A DNA stretch of 64,000 nucleotides, from assembly GCA_016794345.1 (NCBI GenBank), contig JAEUKE010000170.1, positions 1-64,000 of the forward strand, in the 5' to 3' direction. The translations under genes were made by a program, and so were the position numbers. The notes beneath the pieces are model-generated. The model saw nothing but the letters and a program-made list of their open reading frames with translations. It did no database searches and was not told the origin of the DNA. The stretch comes from Myxococcales bacterium (GTDB lineage Bacteria > Myxococcota_A > Polyangia > Polyangiales > Polyangiaceae). Numbering within the stretch: position 1 is the stretch's first letter; each line of letters opens with the position of its first letter. Below are positions 25,643 to 33,485 of this stretch, piece by piece.

Positions 25643-28600
25643 TCAACGCTTGAGCTCGAGCGGCCCGGTCGTGGAGACGCGGAGGTTCGAGGCGAGCGAC
25701 GCGATGGCCGAGACGGCGTCCGTGCCGTACGGCACGACGATGCCGTAGGGCAGACCGTCGACGTCCGGGGCGTACGCCAGCACCGAGCCCGAGTCTCCCC
25801 ACGGCAGGAGCTTCGTCCGCCCGCGGATGGGCGCCGTCCCGACCACGGCTCGCGTGGACACGTCGACCACCGAGAGCTCGTCGGCCGAGGCGACGACGAT
25901 TGTGTTCCCGCCCCGGATGGGCAGGACGTCCTCCCAGGGCGCTCCCGGCGGGGCGGCGACGATCTTGTCGACCTCGCCGCCCGCTCCCACACGGAAGAGC
26001 CCCAGACCGTCGGCGTAGAGGACCTCGCCCGGGCCAGCGCCCACGGCCAGCGCGGTCGCGCGCGGCGCAGCCCGGGCGACGATCGTGACAGAATCGTCCT
26101 TGTCATCGACGCGCGCGATCTCCCCGGAGGAGAGCGAGAGGAGGAGCCCACCACGCGTCGGCTCGGTGTCGAACACGAAGCCCCCGAGCTCGGCGATCTG
26201 CTTCGGGGCCGACTCGGGCTCGCCGTCGAGCGCGGCGACCTCGACGGCCCCGGCGAGCGTCTGCGTGTAGAGCTTCTTGCAGGAAGCGCCCAGCCCGAGC
26301 ACGAACCCCGGCGCGCGGCGAACGTGCCCGACAAGGCCGCCCGTCCGCACGTCGAACACCGACCAGGCCTCGCCCTCCACCCGCCAGGCGAGGATGCGGT
26401 CATCCGGGCAGGTCTCGAGCAACCTGCCACGGAGCGAGCGCACGCGCTTGCCGCTCGCCGCCTGCGTCACGACGATCTCCGGGGGCTCGTGCCGGAGGAG
26501 GTCGCCCGTGTGGTGCGTCCGCTCGACCGCGGCGACGTCGTCGGCCCGGAGCACCGCGGCGATCGAGCCGACGCCCGGCTCGTCGAGGGGGCGCCACTCC
26601 TCGTCCCGAGGCGCGAACAAAAGCTCCCGGTCGAGGCGGTCGTCGTCCGCGAGGGCGAGCACGAGCGAGGTCGACAGGACCCGGCCGCGGTCGAGCTCGA
26701 ACGCCTTGGCGAAATGGGTTCCGGTCGAACGCCCCGCGAAGTCGCCCAACGAGAACCGGGAGACCAGCCGCGGCGCCGAGGGGGAGAGCCGGTTGCAGCG
26801 CCCGGACGGCTTCGGCTCCGAGGCCGGGCGCGCTCCTCTCCGGAGGTAATAGTGGACCGGCTGACCGCTGAGCTTGCACAAGGTGACGTCGAGGCCGCCC
26901 TCGTCCCAGCGGATGTCGGCCGGATCGGGGAGCGCGGGGACGTCCACCAAGAAGGGCTCGGGCGCGTCCGGCGAGGTGACGATCAGGCGGCCCCCGAGGC
27001 CGAGCGCGATGAGCGGCTCGCGAGGGCCGAACGCCGCCACCCGCACGTCTCCCGGAGCGTGAATGACGGTTTTGTTCTTGTTGTCGTCGAACGGCCGCAA
27101 GAGGACGACGTCCGCGCCGGTCCACGCCGCCACCCGGGTGCCGTCCGGGGAGACCGCGAGCGCGCCCGCCGGCTCCGGGACGTGTGCGGCGCCGCGCTTG
27201 CGCGCGTCCCACACGGAGATGCCGTCCTCCTCGACGCAGGCGACGACGGGAGCGCGCGCCGCCGCGGCGAGCCCGCCCCGGCAGCGCATGGGCAAGACGG
27301 CCGCGAGCGCGATCTCGCCCGAGGCTCGGAGGCGAAAGACGTGAACCTCGCCGAGGGCGTTGCGCGCGAGCACCGCCTCGTCGAACGCAAACGGCACGAC
27401 GTCGACGACCGGCGCCCCGCCGACCGCCATCGATCGCACGACAGGGCGGCGATACAGGAGGTCGAGCCGCTTCGCGTCGACGTCGACGTCGACGTGCTCG
27501 AGCACCTCAGGCTCGCTCGCGACCGGCTCGAGATCGATCACGGTGAGGGTCCCGGCCGCCCCGATGCCGATGACCCAGCGGCTTCCCCACGGCATCGCCG
27601 GGCGGTCCACCGGATCGAGCGTGAGGAAACGCGCGGGGGCGAGCTCGAACGAAGCGGCGAGGAGCTCCATGGGCAACGCCGGATCCGCCGCGCCTCGGCG
27701 CATCGACTCCGCGAGGTACGCGACCCGCTGGTACGGGTCCGCGGCGCCGCGCGCGCGAGCCACGAGCTCGGTCACCTCCGCCTTCTGCTTCGCCTCGCGC
27801 TCGGCCTCCTCGGCGGCGGCGCGACGCTGGTCGAGCGTTCGCTTGCCCACGAGGAGGAGCACGAGGCCCACGAGCAGACCGACCCCGACGACGGCGCGCC
27901 AGGCCAGCGACCTGCGGCGAGCGCTCTGGGAGGCCGCGAGCAACTCGTGCTCGATGGCCCTCAGCCCGCGCAGCGCCGCAGGCCCGTGACGGCGCAGCGC
28001 CGCGCGCAGATCGCCGCGATCGAGGTAGTCGGGGTGGCGATTGCTCCGTTCCCAGGCGTCCGCGACCTCCGCCAGGCGCTCGCGCAACGCGAGGCGATCC
28101 ATCGCGCCGAGGCGAGCGCTCGCGAGGAGCGGAAAGGAGCTGAGCGTCGGGTGGCCCAGCCGGACCGCGTCGCGGACGACGGAGATCAGGTATGCGTCGT
28201 GGAGCGAGGCGAGCGCCGACCGCGTCGTGTCGTCGTCGCCCGCCAGCCGCACGACGTCCTCCACCGTCCGGGTGACAGGCTCCCCCTCCGAGGTGCAGAG
28301 CTGGAGCAGGACCTCGGTCGCGCGCTCTCGCTCGCCGGGCGAGAGCCGCGCGAAGACCTCGGTCGCGTGACGGTGCAGCGCCGCAGGGAGCGGCTGGCTC
28401 GGATCGAGCAGACGGGCCGCGGGGCGCGCCCAGGCCGCGAGCGCGATGGCGATGCTCGCGAGCGTGCCGCCGCGAGCGAGCTCGATCTGCACCGCGTGTG
28501 TGAGCGCCTCCGCGGAGGCGACGGACCAGCCCGCCGCGTGTGCGGGGCCGGCGGAGATCTCCTTCGCCGCGGCCTCGGGCGGGGGGGCCAGGTACCGGAC

Positions 28601-30211
28601 GACCCCGGGCAGACCGGCGAGCGCCGGGTCGACCTCGGCCAGCCGGTCGACCGAGTCGAGGTCGGCGATCAGGATGATGCGCAGACCTTCCACGCGCCCG
28701 CCGAGCCCGTCGCCGATGAACCGCACGAGCCGGCGCCGCGACTCCGCTCCGCAGCCGAGGAGCTGCTCGAGATCGTCGATGACGATGACGGTTCCGACAT
28801 CGTCGCCGACCGACAGCCCGGCGAGGCGGGCGAAGTCTCCGTCGTCTTCTTCCCCCTCGAAGGGCTGCGCGCCGACCGCGCCGAGCGCGCCGTCGAGCGC
28901 AGCGTCGGGGTCGACCTCGAGCGAGGCGTAGCCGACGCGCAGGTCTATCCGCCCGTCGAGCCCTCGCTTGGCGAGCTCGGGGACGAGCGAGGCTCGGACG
29001 AACGAGGTCTTGCCGCTGCCGAAGGCGCCGGCCACGACGAGCGCCCCTTCGAAGGCCAGGTGCCGGAGAAGCCGCTCCCGCTCGGCGTCGCGGCCGAAGA
29101 GCAGCCCTTCGCGCTCCGGGCCGTACGCCCGGGCGCCGGGGTAAGGGTTCTCACCGACGCCGTGGGGGCGCGTCCAGGCCTCGTCCACGAGGCCAAACAG
29201 CGACGCGACGTCGCGCTCCGCTGGCGAGACGGCGCACAGCTTCCGCACGAGCAGGGCGAACCCCGCCGGAAGCCCGAGAGCCTCGAGGTCGGTCATCTTT
29301 CCGGCCAACGTCGCCTCGCGGAGCTCGATGAAATACGCCCGCAGGGTCTCTCCGTCCGAGTCGTCGGGAGGCTCCACCGACACGTCGTACGGCAGCCCTC
29401 CCGTGACGAGCTGAGCGAGCGTCACGCCGAGCGCGTAGGCGTCGGCGAGGCGGGTCGGCTCGCTCGAGGCCAGCACCTCGGGCGCGACGAAGCCCGGCGT
29501 TCCGTAGACGACGCGCCCCCCTCCGGTCGCCACGTCCCCTCCGCTCGCGATCTGGGTGAGCGCGTACGGATCGCTCGTGTCTGCGAGCGCGACGGTGGCG
29601 AGGAGGGCCGGATCGGGCGCCGAGGCCGCCGCTCGATGCCGCGGGATCGCGCCGTGAGCGCTGCGCGAGATGCCGAAGTCGAGCACCTTCACCTCCCCGC
29701 CCTGGGTGACGAACAGGTTGGCGGGCTTGAGATCCAGGTGCACGACGCCGCGCGCGTGGATCGCGTCGAGCGCCGCGGCCACGTCGCGTCCGTAGCGGAG
29801 CGCGGCGCGCCACGGGAGCTTGCCTCGCCGCCGCAGCTTGTCCGCGAGCGTCTCGCCGATGAGGAGCTCCATCGCGACGAACGGCGCGCCGATGTCCTGG
29901 AGGATGCCGGCCTGATAGATGGTGACGAGCGAGTCGTGCGAGAGCGACGCGAGGAGCTTCGCCTCCTCCGCCCAGGTCGTCCCGTCAAACTCGGGCGCGA
30001 GCACCTTCAGCGCCACGTCGCGCAGCGGGGCGCCGCCCGGCAAGAGCTCCACCGCGCGCCAGACGTCGCCGAAGCCGCCTCGACCGATGCGCTCGACGAG
30101 GCGGTACTTGTCATCGAGGACGGCGCCGGGCGAGAGCTCGGCGAGCGAGGCGATGGGCCTCCTCGTCTCTCGAGCCGGACCGGCCGGCGTGCTCGCTCCG
30201 CCGCGCTCCAC
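25643..30211 (-). CDS. Ser/Thr kinase - STAND NTPase - beta-propeller fusion protein
   Basis: 1522 residues from GTG 30211. The kinase domain (about 36-345) has GRGGFGDVW, K69 and the catalytic loop HLDLKPAN (158-165, HRD changed to HLD, catalytic Asp kept). DFG is at 178-180, and GTPGFVAPE completes the domain. An NTPase domain of the novel STAND type follows, with P-loop GAFGSGKT (395-402) and Walker B VIVIDD (475-480). A single membrane helix (about 771-789) separates it from a 700-residue C-terminal region rich in propeller-like blades (TVIDLEPVASEPEVLE, GISVWDARKRG and SVFDVRTGGLVGHV). The layout suggests an exported sensor gating a cytoplasmic kinase. Confidence 0.85.
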   Translation of the reverse strand: MERGGASTPAGPARETRRPIASLAELSPGAVLDDKYRLVERIGRGGFGDVWRAVELLPGGAPLRDVALKVLAPEFDGTTWAEEAKLLASLSHDSLVTIYQAGILQDIGAPFVAMELLIGETLADKLRRRGKLPWRAALRYGRDVAAALDAIHARGVVHLDLKPANLFVTQGGEVKVLDFGISRSAHGAIPRHRAAASAPDPALLATVALADTSDPYALTQIASGGDVATGGGRVVYGTPGFVAPEVLASSEPTRLADAYALGVTLAQLVTGGLPYDVSVEPPDDSDGETLRAYFIELREATLAGKMTDLEALGLPAGFALLVRKLCAVSPAERDVASLFGLVDEAWTRPHGVGENPYPGARAYGPEREGLLFGRDAERERLLRHLAFEGALVVAGAFGSGKTSFVRASLVPELAKRGLDGRIDLRVGYASLEVDPDAALDGALGAVGAQPFEGEEDDGDFARLAGLSVGDDVGTVIVIDDLEQLLGCGAESRRRLVRFIGDGLGGRVEGLRIILIADLDSVDRLAEVDPALAGLPGVVRYLAPPPEAAAKEISAGPAHAAGWSVASAEALTHAVQIELARGGTLASIAIALAAWARPAARLLDPSQPLPAALHRHATEVFARLSPGERERATEVLLQLCTSEGEPVTRTVEDVVRLAGDDDTTRSALASLHDAYLISVVRDAVRLGHPTLSSFPLLASARLGAMDRLALRERLAEVADAWERSNRHPDYLDRGDLRAALRRHGPAALRGLRAIEHELLAASQSARRRSLAWRAVVGVGLLVGLVLLLVGKRTLDQRRAAAEEAEREAKQKAEVTELVARARGAADPYQRVAYLAESMRRGAADPALPMELLAASFELAPARFLTLDPVDRPAMPWGSRWVIGIGAAGTLTVIDLEPVASEPEVLEHVDVDVDAKRLDLLYRRPVVRSMAVGGAPVVDVVPFAFDEAVLARNALGEVHVFRLRASGEIALAAVLPMRCRGGLAAAARAPVVACVEEDGISVWDARKRGAAHVPEPAGALAVSPDGTRVAAWTGADVVLLRPFDDNKNKTVIHAPGDVRVAAFGPREPLIALGLGGRLIVTSPDAPEPFLVDVPALPDPADIRWDEGGLDVTLCKLSGQPVHYYLRRGARPASEPKPSGRCNRLSPSAPRLVSRFSLGDFAGRSTGTHFAKAFELDRGRVLSTSLVLALADDDRLDRELLFAPRDEEWRPLDEPGVGSIAAVLRADDVAAVERTHHTGDLLRHEPPEIVVTQAASGKRVRSLRGRLLETCPDDRILAWRVEGEAWSVFDVRTGGLVGHVRRAPGFVLGLGASCKKLYTQTLAGAVEVAALDGEPESAPKQIAELGGFVFDTEPTRGGLLLSLSSGEIARVDDKDDSVTIVARAAPRATALAVGAGPGEVLYADGLGLFRVGAGGEVDKIVAAPPGAPWEDVLPIRGGNTIVVASADELSVVDVSTRAVVGTAPIRGRTKLLPWGDSGSVLAYAPDVDGLPYGIVVPYGTDAVSAIASLASNLRVSTTGPLELKR

Positions 30212-30265
30212 CGGCGCCGAGCATATCCCGTCGCGAACGGAGTCTGATAGAAGGGTTACCTCGGC

Positions 30266-31558
30266 ATGACCGGGCGAAGCGGCGGCGCAGCAAAAATCGG
30301 TGGGGTCTTCCTGCGCGCTGCGGCGGGCCCGCTCTCGTTTGCCGCCAGCTGCATCAGCGGAAACAAGATCCTGAAGGGCCTCGAGGAGCTCGAGCCGAAC
30401 GGGCTCGCCGACGCCTACCAGCGGGGAATCGCCGAGGTCGCCAGGCTCGTGGGCGTCCCCAAGGTGGAGGTCGAGCGCGTGTTGCCCCTCGACGAAGCGC
30501 ACGCCATCACCGAGAGGATGCGCCTGTCCCACGCCCGCGCGCTCGACGCGTGGCGCCTGCACGCGGGGCAGTTCGGCTTCTTCGACGCGGTCACCGCGTT
30601 GACGGTCGACGGTCGTCCGGTCGAGATCGGCCTCTGCCTCGAGCGTGTGGCGGGCAAGGTGCGCGCGGACAAGCCGCTCTCCGAGCCGCTCTTCGCCCTC
30701 GGGGCGGACGTCACGGCGTGGCACGACCTGGTCGTTCGCACCCGCCACATCCTGGAAGATCGCGGGTGGCTCGCGGCCGCCTACCGACGTCGCATCCTCC
30801 TGCGGGTCGCCCTCCTCGCCATTCCTTTGCTGGTCCTCGTCGCGTTCACCGTCGGCGTGGTCACCATCCGGCTCAAACGAGACGCGGTCGCGCGCCTCCT
30901 GTCGCCAGAGGACGCGTGTGCGGCCTCCGAGATCCCCGCGAGCGCGCTGGAATGGGCGAACGAGGAGCAGCTCGCCGAGCTCGAGTCCAAGAAGAAGGCA
31001 TGCGGCGAGCGTCGCGAGGCGGAGCGCCGCAAGCGAGAAGAGGACGAGCGACGCGAGGCCGAAGCGAAGCGCGCGCGAGAGGAGCGCGAAGGGCGCGAGC
31101 GAGCCTGCGCCGCCCTGGCCGACGAGCTGGAGAAGGGCGCGCTGACGGACGCGACCCGCACGCTTCGGGGCCAGAGCGACGCGCTGCTCGGGCGGGTCGC
31201 CAAGCGGAGCCTCCTGCCCGAGGATCTCGGCCCCGCGGACCCCGCCTTCCCCTGCAGCGACACGCCCGCGAAGGCGCGCCTCGAGGCCGCCTACGCCTCC
31301 GCCCTGCTCGGCGACGTCTCGGTGTGGACGCAGCGCGGCGACCCCGGGAAATACGCACACGCAGCGCTCGTGACGAAGAAGGCCGACATCCCGACGAACG
31401 CGCTCCTGGGGCTCGCCGACAACGCGGAGCGGACCGCCAAGACCGGGCTCACCGGCGGCGACCCGGTGACGATCGCCCGCGCGAAGCGGCTCTGCGCGCT
31501 GGCGAAGGATCTCGGGGTCCCCGGTCGCGGCTCGTGCAACGCCGTCTCCGGGCTCTGA
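30266..31558 (+). CDS. Single-pass membrane protein with charged coiled coil
   Basis: 430 residues. The cytoplasmic N-terminal 170 residues are folded (ISGNKILKGLEELEPNGLAD and GQFGFFDAVTALTVDGRPVE). One membrane helix follows (LLRVALLAIPLLVLVAFTVG), then an Arg/Glu-rich coiled coil (about 245-290) and a Cys-containing helical domain. The family is not recognised. It is divergent from the kinase-STAND gene across 54 bases, so joint function is plausible. Confidence 0.6.
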   Translation: MTGRSGGAAKIGGVFLRAAAGPLSFAASCISGNKILKGLEELEPNGLADAYQRGIAEVARLVGVPKVEVERVLPLDEAHAITERMRLSHARALDAWRLHAGQFGFFDAVTALTVDGRPVEIGLCLERVAGKVRADKPLSEPLFALGADVTAWHDLVVRTRHILEDRGWLAAAYRRRILLRVALLAIPLLVLVAFTVGVVTIRLKRDAVARLLSPEDACAASEIPASALEWANEEQLAELESKKKACGERREAERRKREEDERREAEAKRAREEREGRERACAALADELEKGALTDATRTLRGQSDALLGRVAKRSLLPEDLGPADPAFPCSDTPAKARLEAAYASALLGDVSVWTQRGDPGKYAHAALVTKKADIPTNALLGLADNAERTAKTGLTGGDPVTIARAKRLCALAKDLGVPGRGSCNAVSGL

Positions 31559-33136
31559 TCACGGCGAGCGCGCGGCGAACGCCCCGATGGAAGCCGGGGT
31601 CTCGGCGGGCCGCGCCTCGGCGCGCCCGTGCCTCACGTATTGCATGAGCACGGCGTGTTTGCCTTCGAGGCGCCCCGCCTTCCCGCGCAAGGCCGAGCTC
31701 GGCCCTGGGGAGAGATCGAGCTTGGCCAGGTCGGCGAACCCAGGGTCGGCGCCGAAGAGGCTCGCGTCGAACCCTGCGACCTTCCCGCGTCGATCGTGCA
31801 TCTTCCCCGGGATCCCGTCGAAGGCGTTCACGCCGGTCGACAGCCAGTTGCCCAGAAGCGTGGCGTCCCCCGAGATGACGCCGTCCCGCGCGCCGAGCAG
31901 GGCCACGGGGCGGTTCGGGGTCGGGGCCGACTCGGCGAACACGACGTTGTTTCGCATGTCGAGCTTCTCGTCGTTCGTCGAGAGCTCGAAGACCGCCGTG
32001 CCCTGCCACTCGCCGTGGGAGCCGTTCTGAACAATGACGGTGTTGTGATGAAAGTGGAGCGTCCCTTTGCGGTAGGTGTCGTAGAGCCCGCTGTCGCCCC
32101 CGTAGTGGACCATCGAGCCGCTCGCCTCTTTCCCGCGCACGAGGACGTTGCCGTAGACGAAGCTCTCGTGGAAAGCCGGGTTCTTCAGGTTCGGATCGCG
32201 CGCCTCCTGGGAGTCGACGAGGTCGATGAGGTGCGCGCCGTCTTCGATCCAGTTGTAGCGAATCACCACGCCGGCGCTCCGCTCCTTGATGTTCGCGCCG
32301 AGCGTGCCGTTCGGTCCCCGCTTCGGCGGGCCGAAGTGGTTGTATTGGATCACGACGCCCGAGGCCTCGTTGTAGACGTTGTGCTCGTACCAGTCCGTCG
32401 GGCTCGCGTTGCCGTAGACGTGGTTGCCCTCGAGGAGCACGTCGTGGCTCAGCTCCTCCGCGCCGGCCGTCCCGAGGAAGAGGCCGTTTTCGTTGTCGTG
32501 GACGACGCAGCCGCGGATCGTGACGTGATCGCCGCGCTGCAGGAAGATGCCGGCGGCGTTCTCGGCCCACTTGGTCTCCTTTCCGTGTCGATCGAAGAAA
32601 CGCTTCGTTCGGTTGGCGTTCCGGATCTCGAGGCCTTCGATCACGATGTGCTCCGGCTGTTCGCGGTACGGGTCGGAGTGCCGCTTCCCGATGATGACGA
32701 GCCCGCGGACCTGGTGACCGTCGTAGGGGAACTCGAGCCCCTCCTGCGTCTTGGCGCCGTCGCCGTCGAGGACCGGCAGCTCGCCGCTCGGGCCGCGAAC
32801 GCCGCAGACCTTGATGGGTGCGTCCGCCCGCCCGACGCCGCCGACCATGATCTTCTCGTGATACGGCTCGGGCCGATGGTGGATGCGTACCGTGTCGCCG
32901 GGACCGAGCTGCGCCCAAGGGACCTCGGCGAGCGAGCGATACTTCTGTCCGGGACCGACCGTGTAGTCGGACCCCGTCCCCGGGACGCAGCCCGCCGTCG
33001 CGCGGCCTGCCGAGGAGCCTTCCTCGACGTCGCCGGAGCTCCTCGGGATGGGGCGGTGGTCCGGCCCGAGGTGCCCGTCCGCGGTCGAGCTGGAGCAGCC
33101 GGCCAGGAGAATGGAAAGGATTCGGTACCGAGTCAC
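31559..33136 (-). CDS. Secreted lipoprotein with right-handed beta-helix
   Basis: 525 residues from GTG 33136. The short signal (RILSILLAGCSSS) gives a lipobox LLAGC. The body is a parallel beta-helix of the NosD/pectate-lyase type, with repeats such as HIVIEGLEIRNANRTKRF, HVTIRGCVVHDNENGLFL, DVLLEGNHVYGNAS and GVVIRYNWIEDGAHLIDL. Such proteins usually bind or cleave polysaccharides. Catalytic residues cannot be assigned. It ends one base from the convergent stop at 31558 and diverges from the feo operon. Confidence 0.75.
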   Translation of the reverse strand: MTRYRILSILLAGCSSSTADGHLGPDHRPIPRSSGDVEEGSSAGRATAGCVPGTGSDYTVGPGQKYRSLAEVPWAQLGPGDTVRIHHRPEPYHEKIMVGGVGRADAPIKVCGVRGPSGELPVLDGDGAKTQEGLEFPYDGHQVRGLVIIGKRHSDPYREQPEHIVIEGLEIRNANRTKRFFDRHGKETKWAENAAGIFLQRGDHVTIRGCVVHDNENGLFLGTAGAEELSHDVLLEGNHVYGNASPTDWYEHNVYNEASGVVIQYNHFGPPKRGPNGTLGANIKERSAGVVIRYNWIEDGAHLIDLVDSQEARDPNLKNPAFHESFVYGNVLVRGKEASGSMVHYGGDSGLYDTYRKGTLHFHHNTVIVQNGSHGEWQGTAVFELSTNDEKLDMRNNVVFAESAPTPNRPVALLGARDGVISGDATLLGNWLSTGVNAFDGIPGKMHDRRGKVAGFDASLFGADPGFADLAKLDLSPGPSSALRGKAGRLEGKHAVLMQYVRHGRAEARPAETPASIGAFAARSP

Positions 33137-33142
33137 CCGGGA

Positions 33143-33170
33143 ACCTTATCCTCTGCGGGCTCGAGTTCAA
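33143..33170 (-). promoter_or_regulatory. Promoter of the beta-helix lipoprotein
   Basis: The minus strand reads TTGAAC (33170-33165), a 16-base spacer, then TAAGGT (33148-33143), six bases before GTG 33136. Both hexamers fit a sigma-70-type promoter with a leaderless start. The -35 lies two bases from the Fur-like box. Confidence 0.5.
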
Positions 33171-33199
33171 TTGATAACGAACATCACTTTCAGTAAGCT
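33171..33199 (+). promoter_or_regulatory. feo promoter with embedded Fur-like box
   Basis: TTGATA (33171-33176), a 17-base spacer and TAAGCT (33194-33199) form a sigma-70-type promoter. The 19 bases GATAACGAACATCACTTTC (33173-33191) match the classical Fur box at 14 of 19 positions and fill the -35/-10 spacer. Iron-bound Fur should therefore block polymerase. A GGAAG ribosome-binding site sits just before GTG 33231. Confidence 0.65.
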
Positions 33200-33230
33200 T
33201 CGTCAGGTCCCCGAAAAAGAACGGAAGCCC

Positions 33231-33485
33231 GTGCCAGCGAAACCAGAAACCGAGCCGCTCGCCGATCTGCCGATCGGCGTACGCGCGGTCGTCGATCGCG
33301 TCTCCTGCGCACGCAGCGTGGCGGTGCGCCTCTACGAGATGGGGCTCGTGCCCGGCACGAGCGTCAGCGTGACCCGGATCGCCCCGCTCGGCGATCCCCT
33401 CGAGCTGGAGGTGCGCGGCTACAGCCTCTCGATCCGGCGGCTCGAGGCCCGTGAGGTGCTCGTGAAGAGGGCGAGCGACCCGTGA
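33231..33485 (+). CDS. feoA: Ferrous iron transport protein FeoA
   Basis: 84 residues from GTG 33231. It has the SH3-like FeoA domain: LADLPIGVRAVVDRV, VAVRLYEMGLVPGTSVSV and APLGDPLELEVRGYSLSIR, ending in RRLEAREVLV. FeoA is a small cytosolic partner of the FeoB channel. The stop overlaps the feoB start as GTGA. The upstream promoter carries a Fur-like box. The frame stays open further upstream, but only this segment is conserved. Confidence 0.92.
   Translation: MPAKPETEPLADLPIGVRAVVDRVSCARSVAVRLYEMGLVPGTSVSVTRIAPLGDPLELEVRGYSLSIRRLEAREVLVKRASDP

Noticed and set aside
26324..30247. Plus-strand open frame of about 1307 codons
   Set aside because: It is the mirror of the kinase/STAND/propeller gene and has no protein-like features.
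30212..31360. N-terminal extension of the kinase/STAND protein
   Set aside because: The frame is open, but it lies opposite the 30266-31558 gene and reads as low-complexity antisense. GTG 30211 begins just before the conserved kinase domain.
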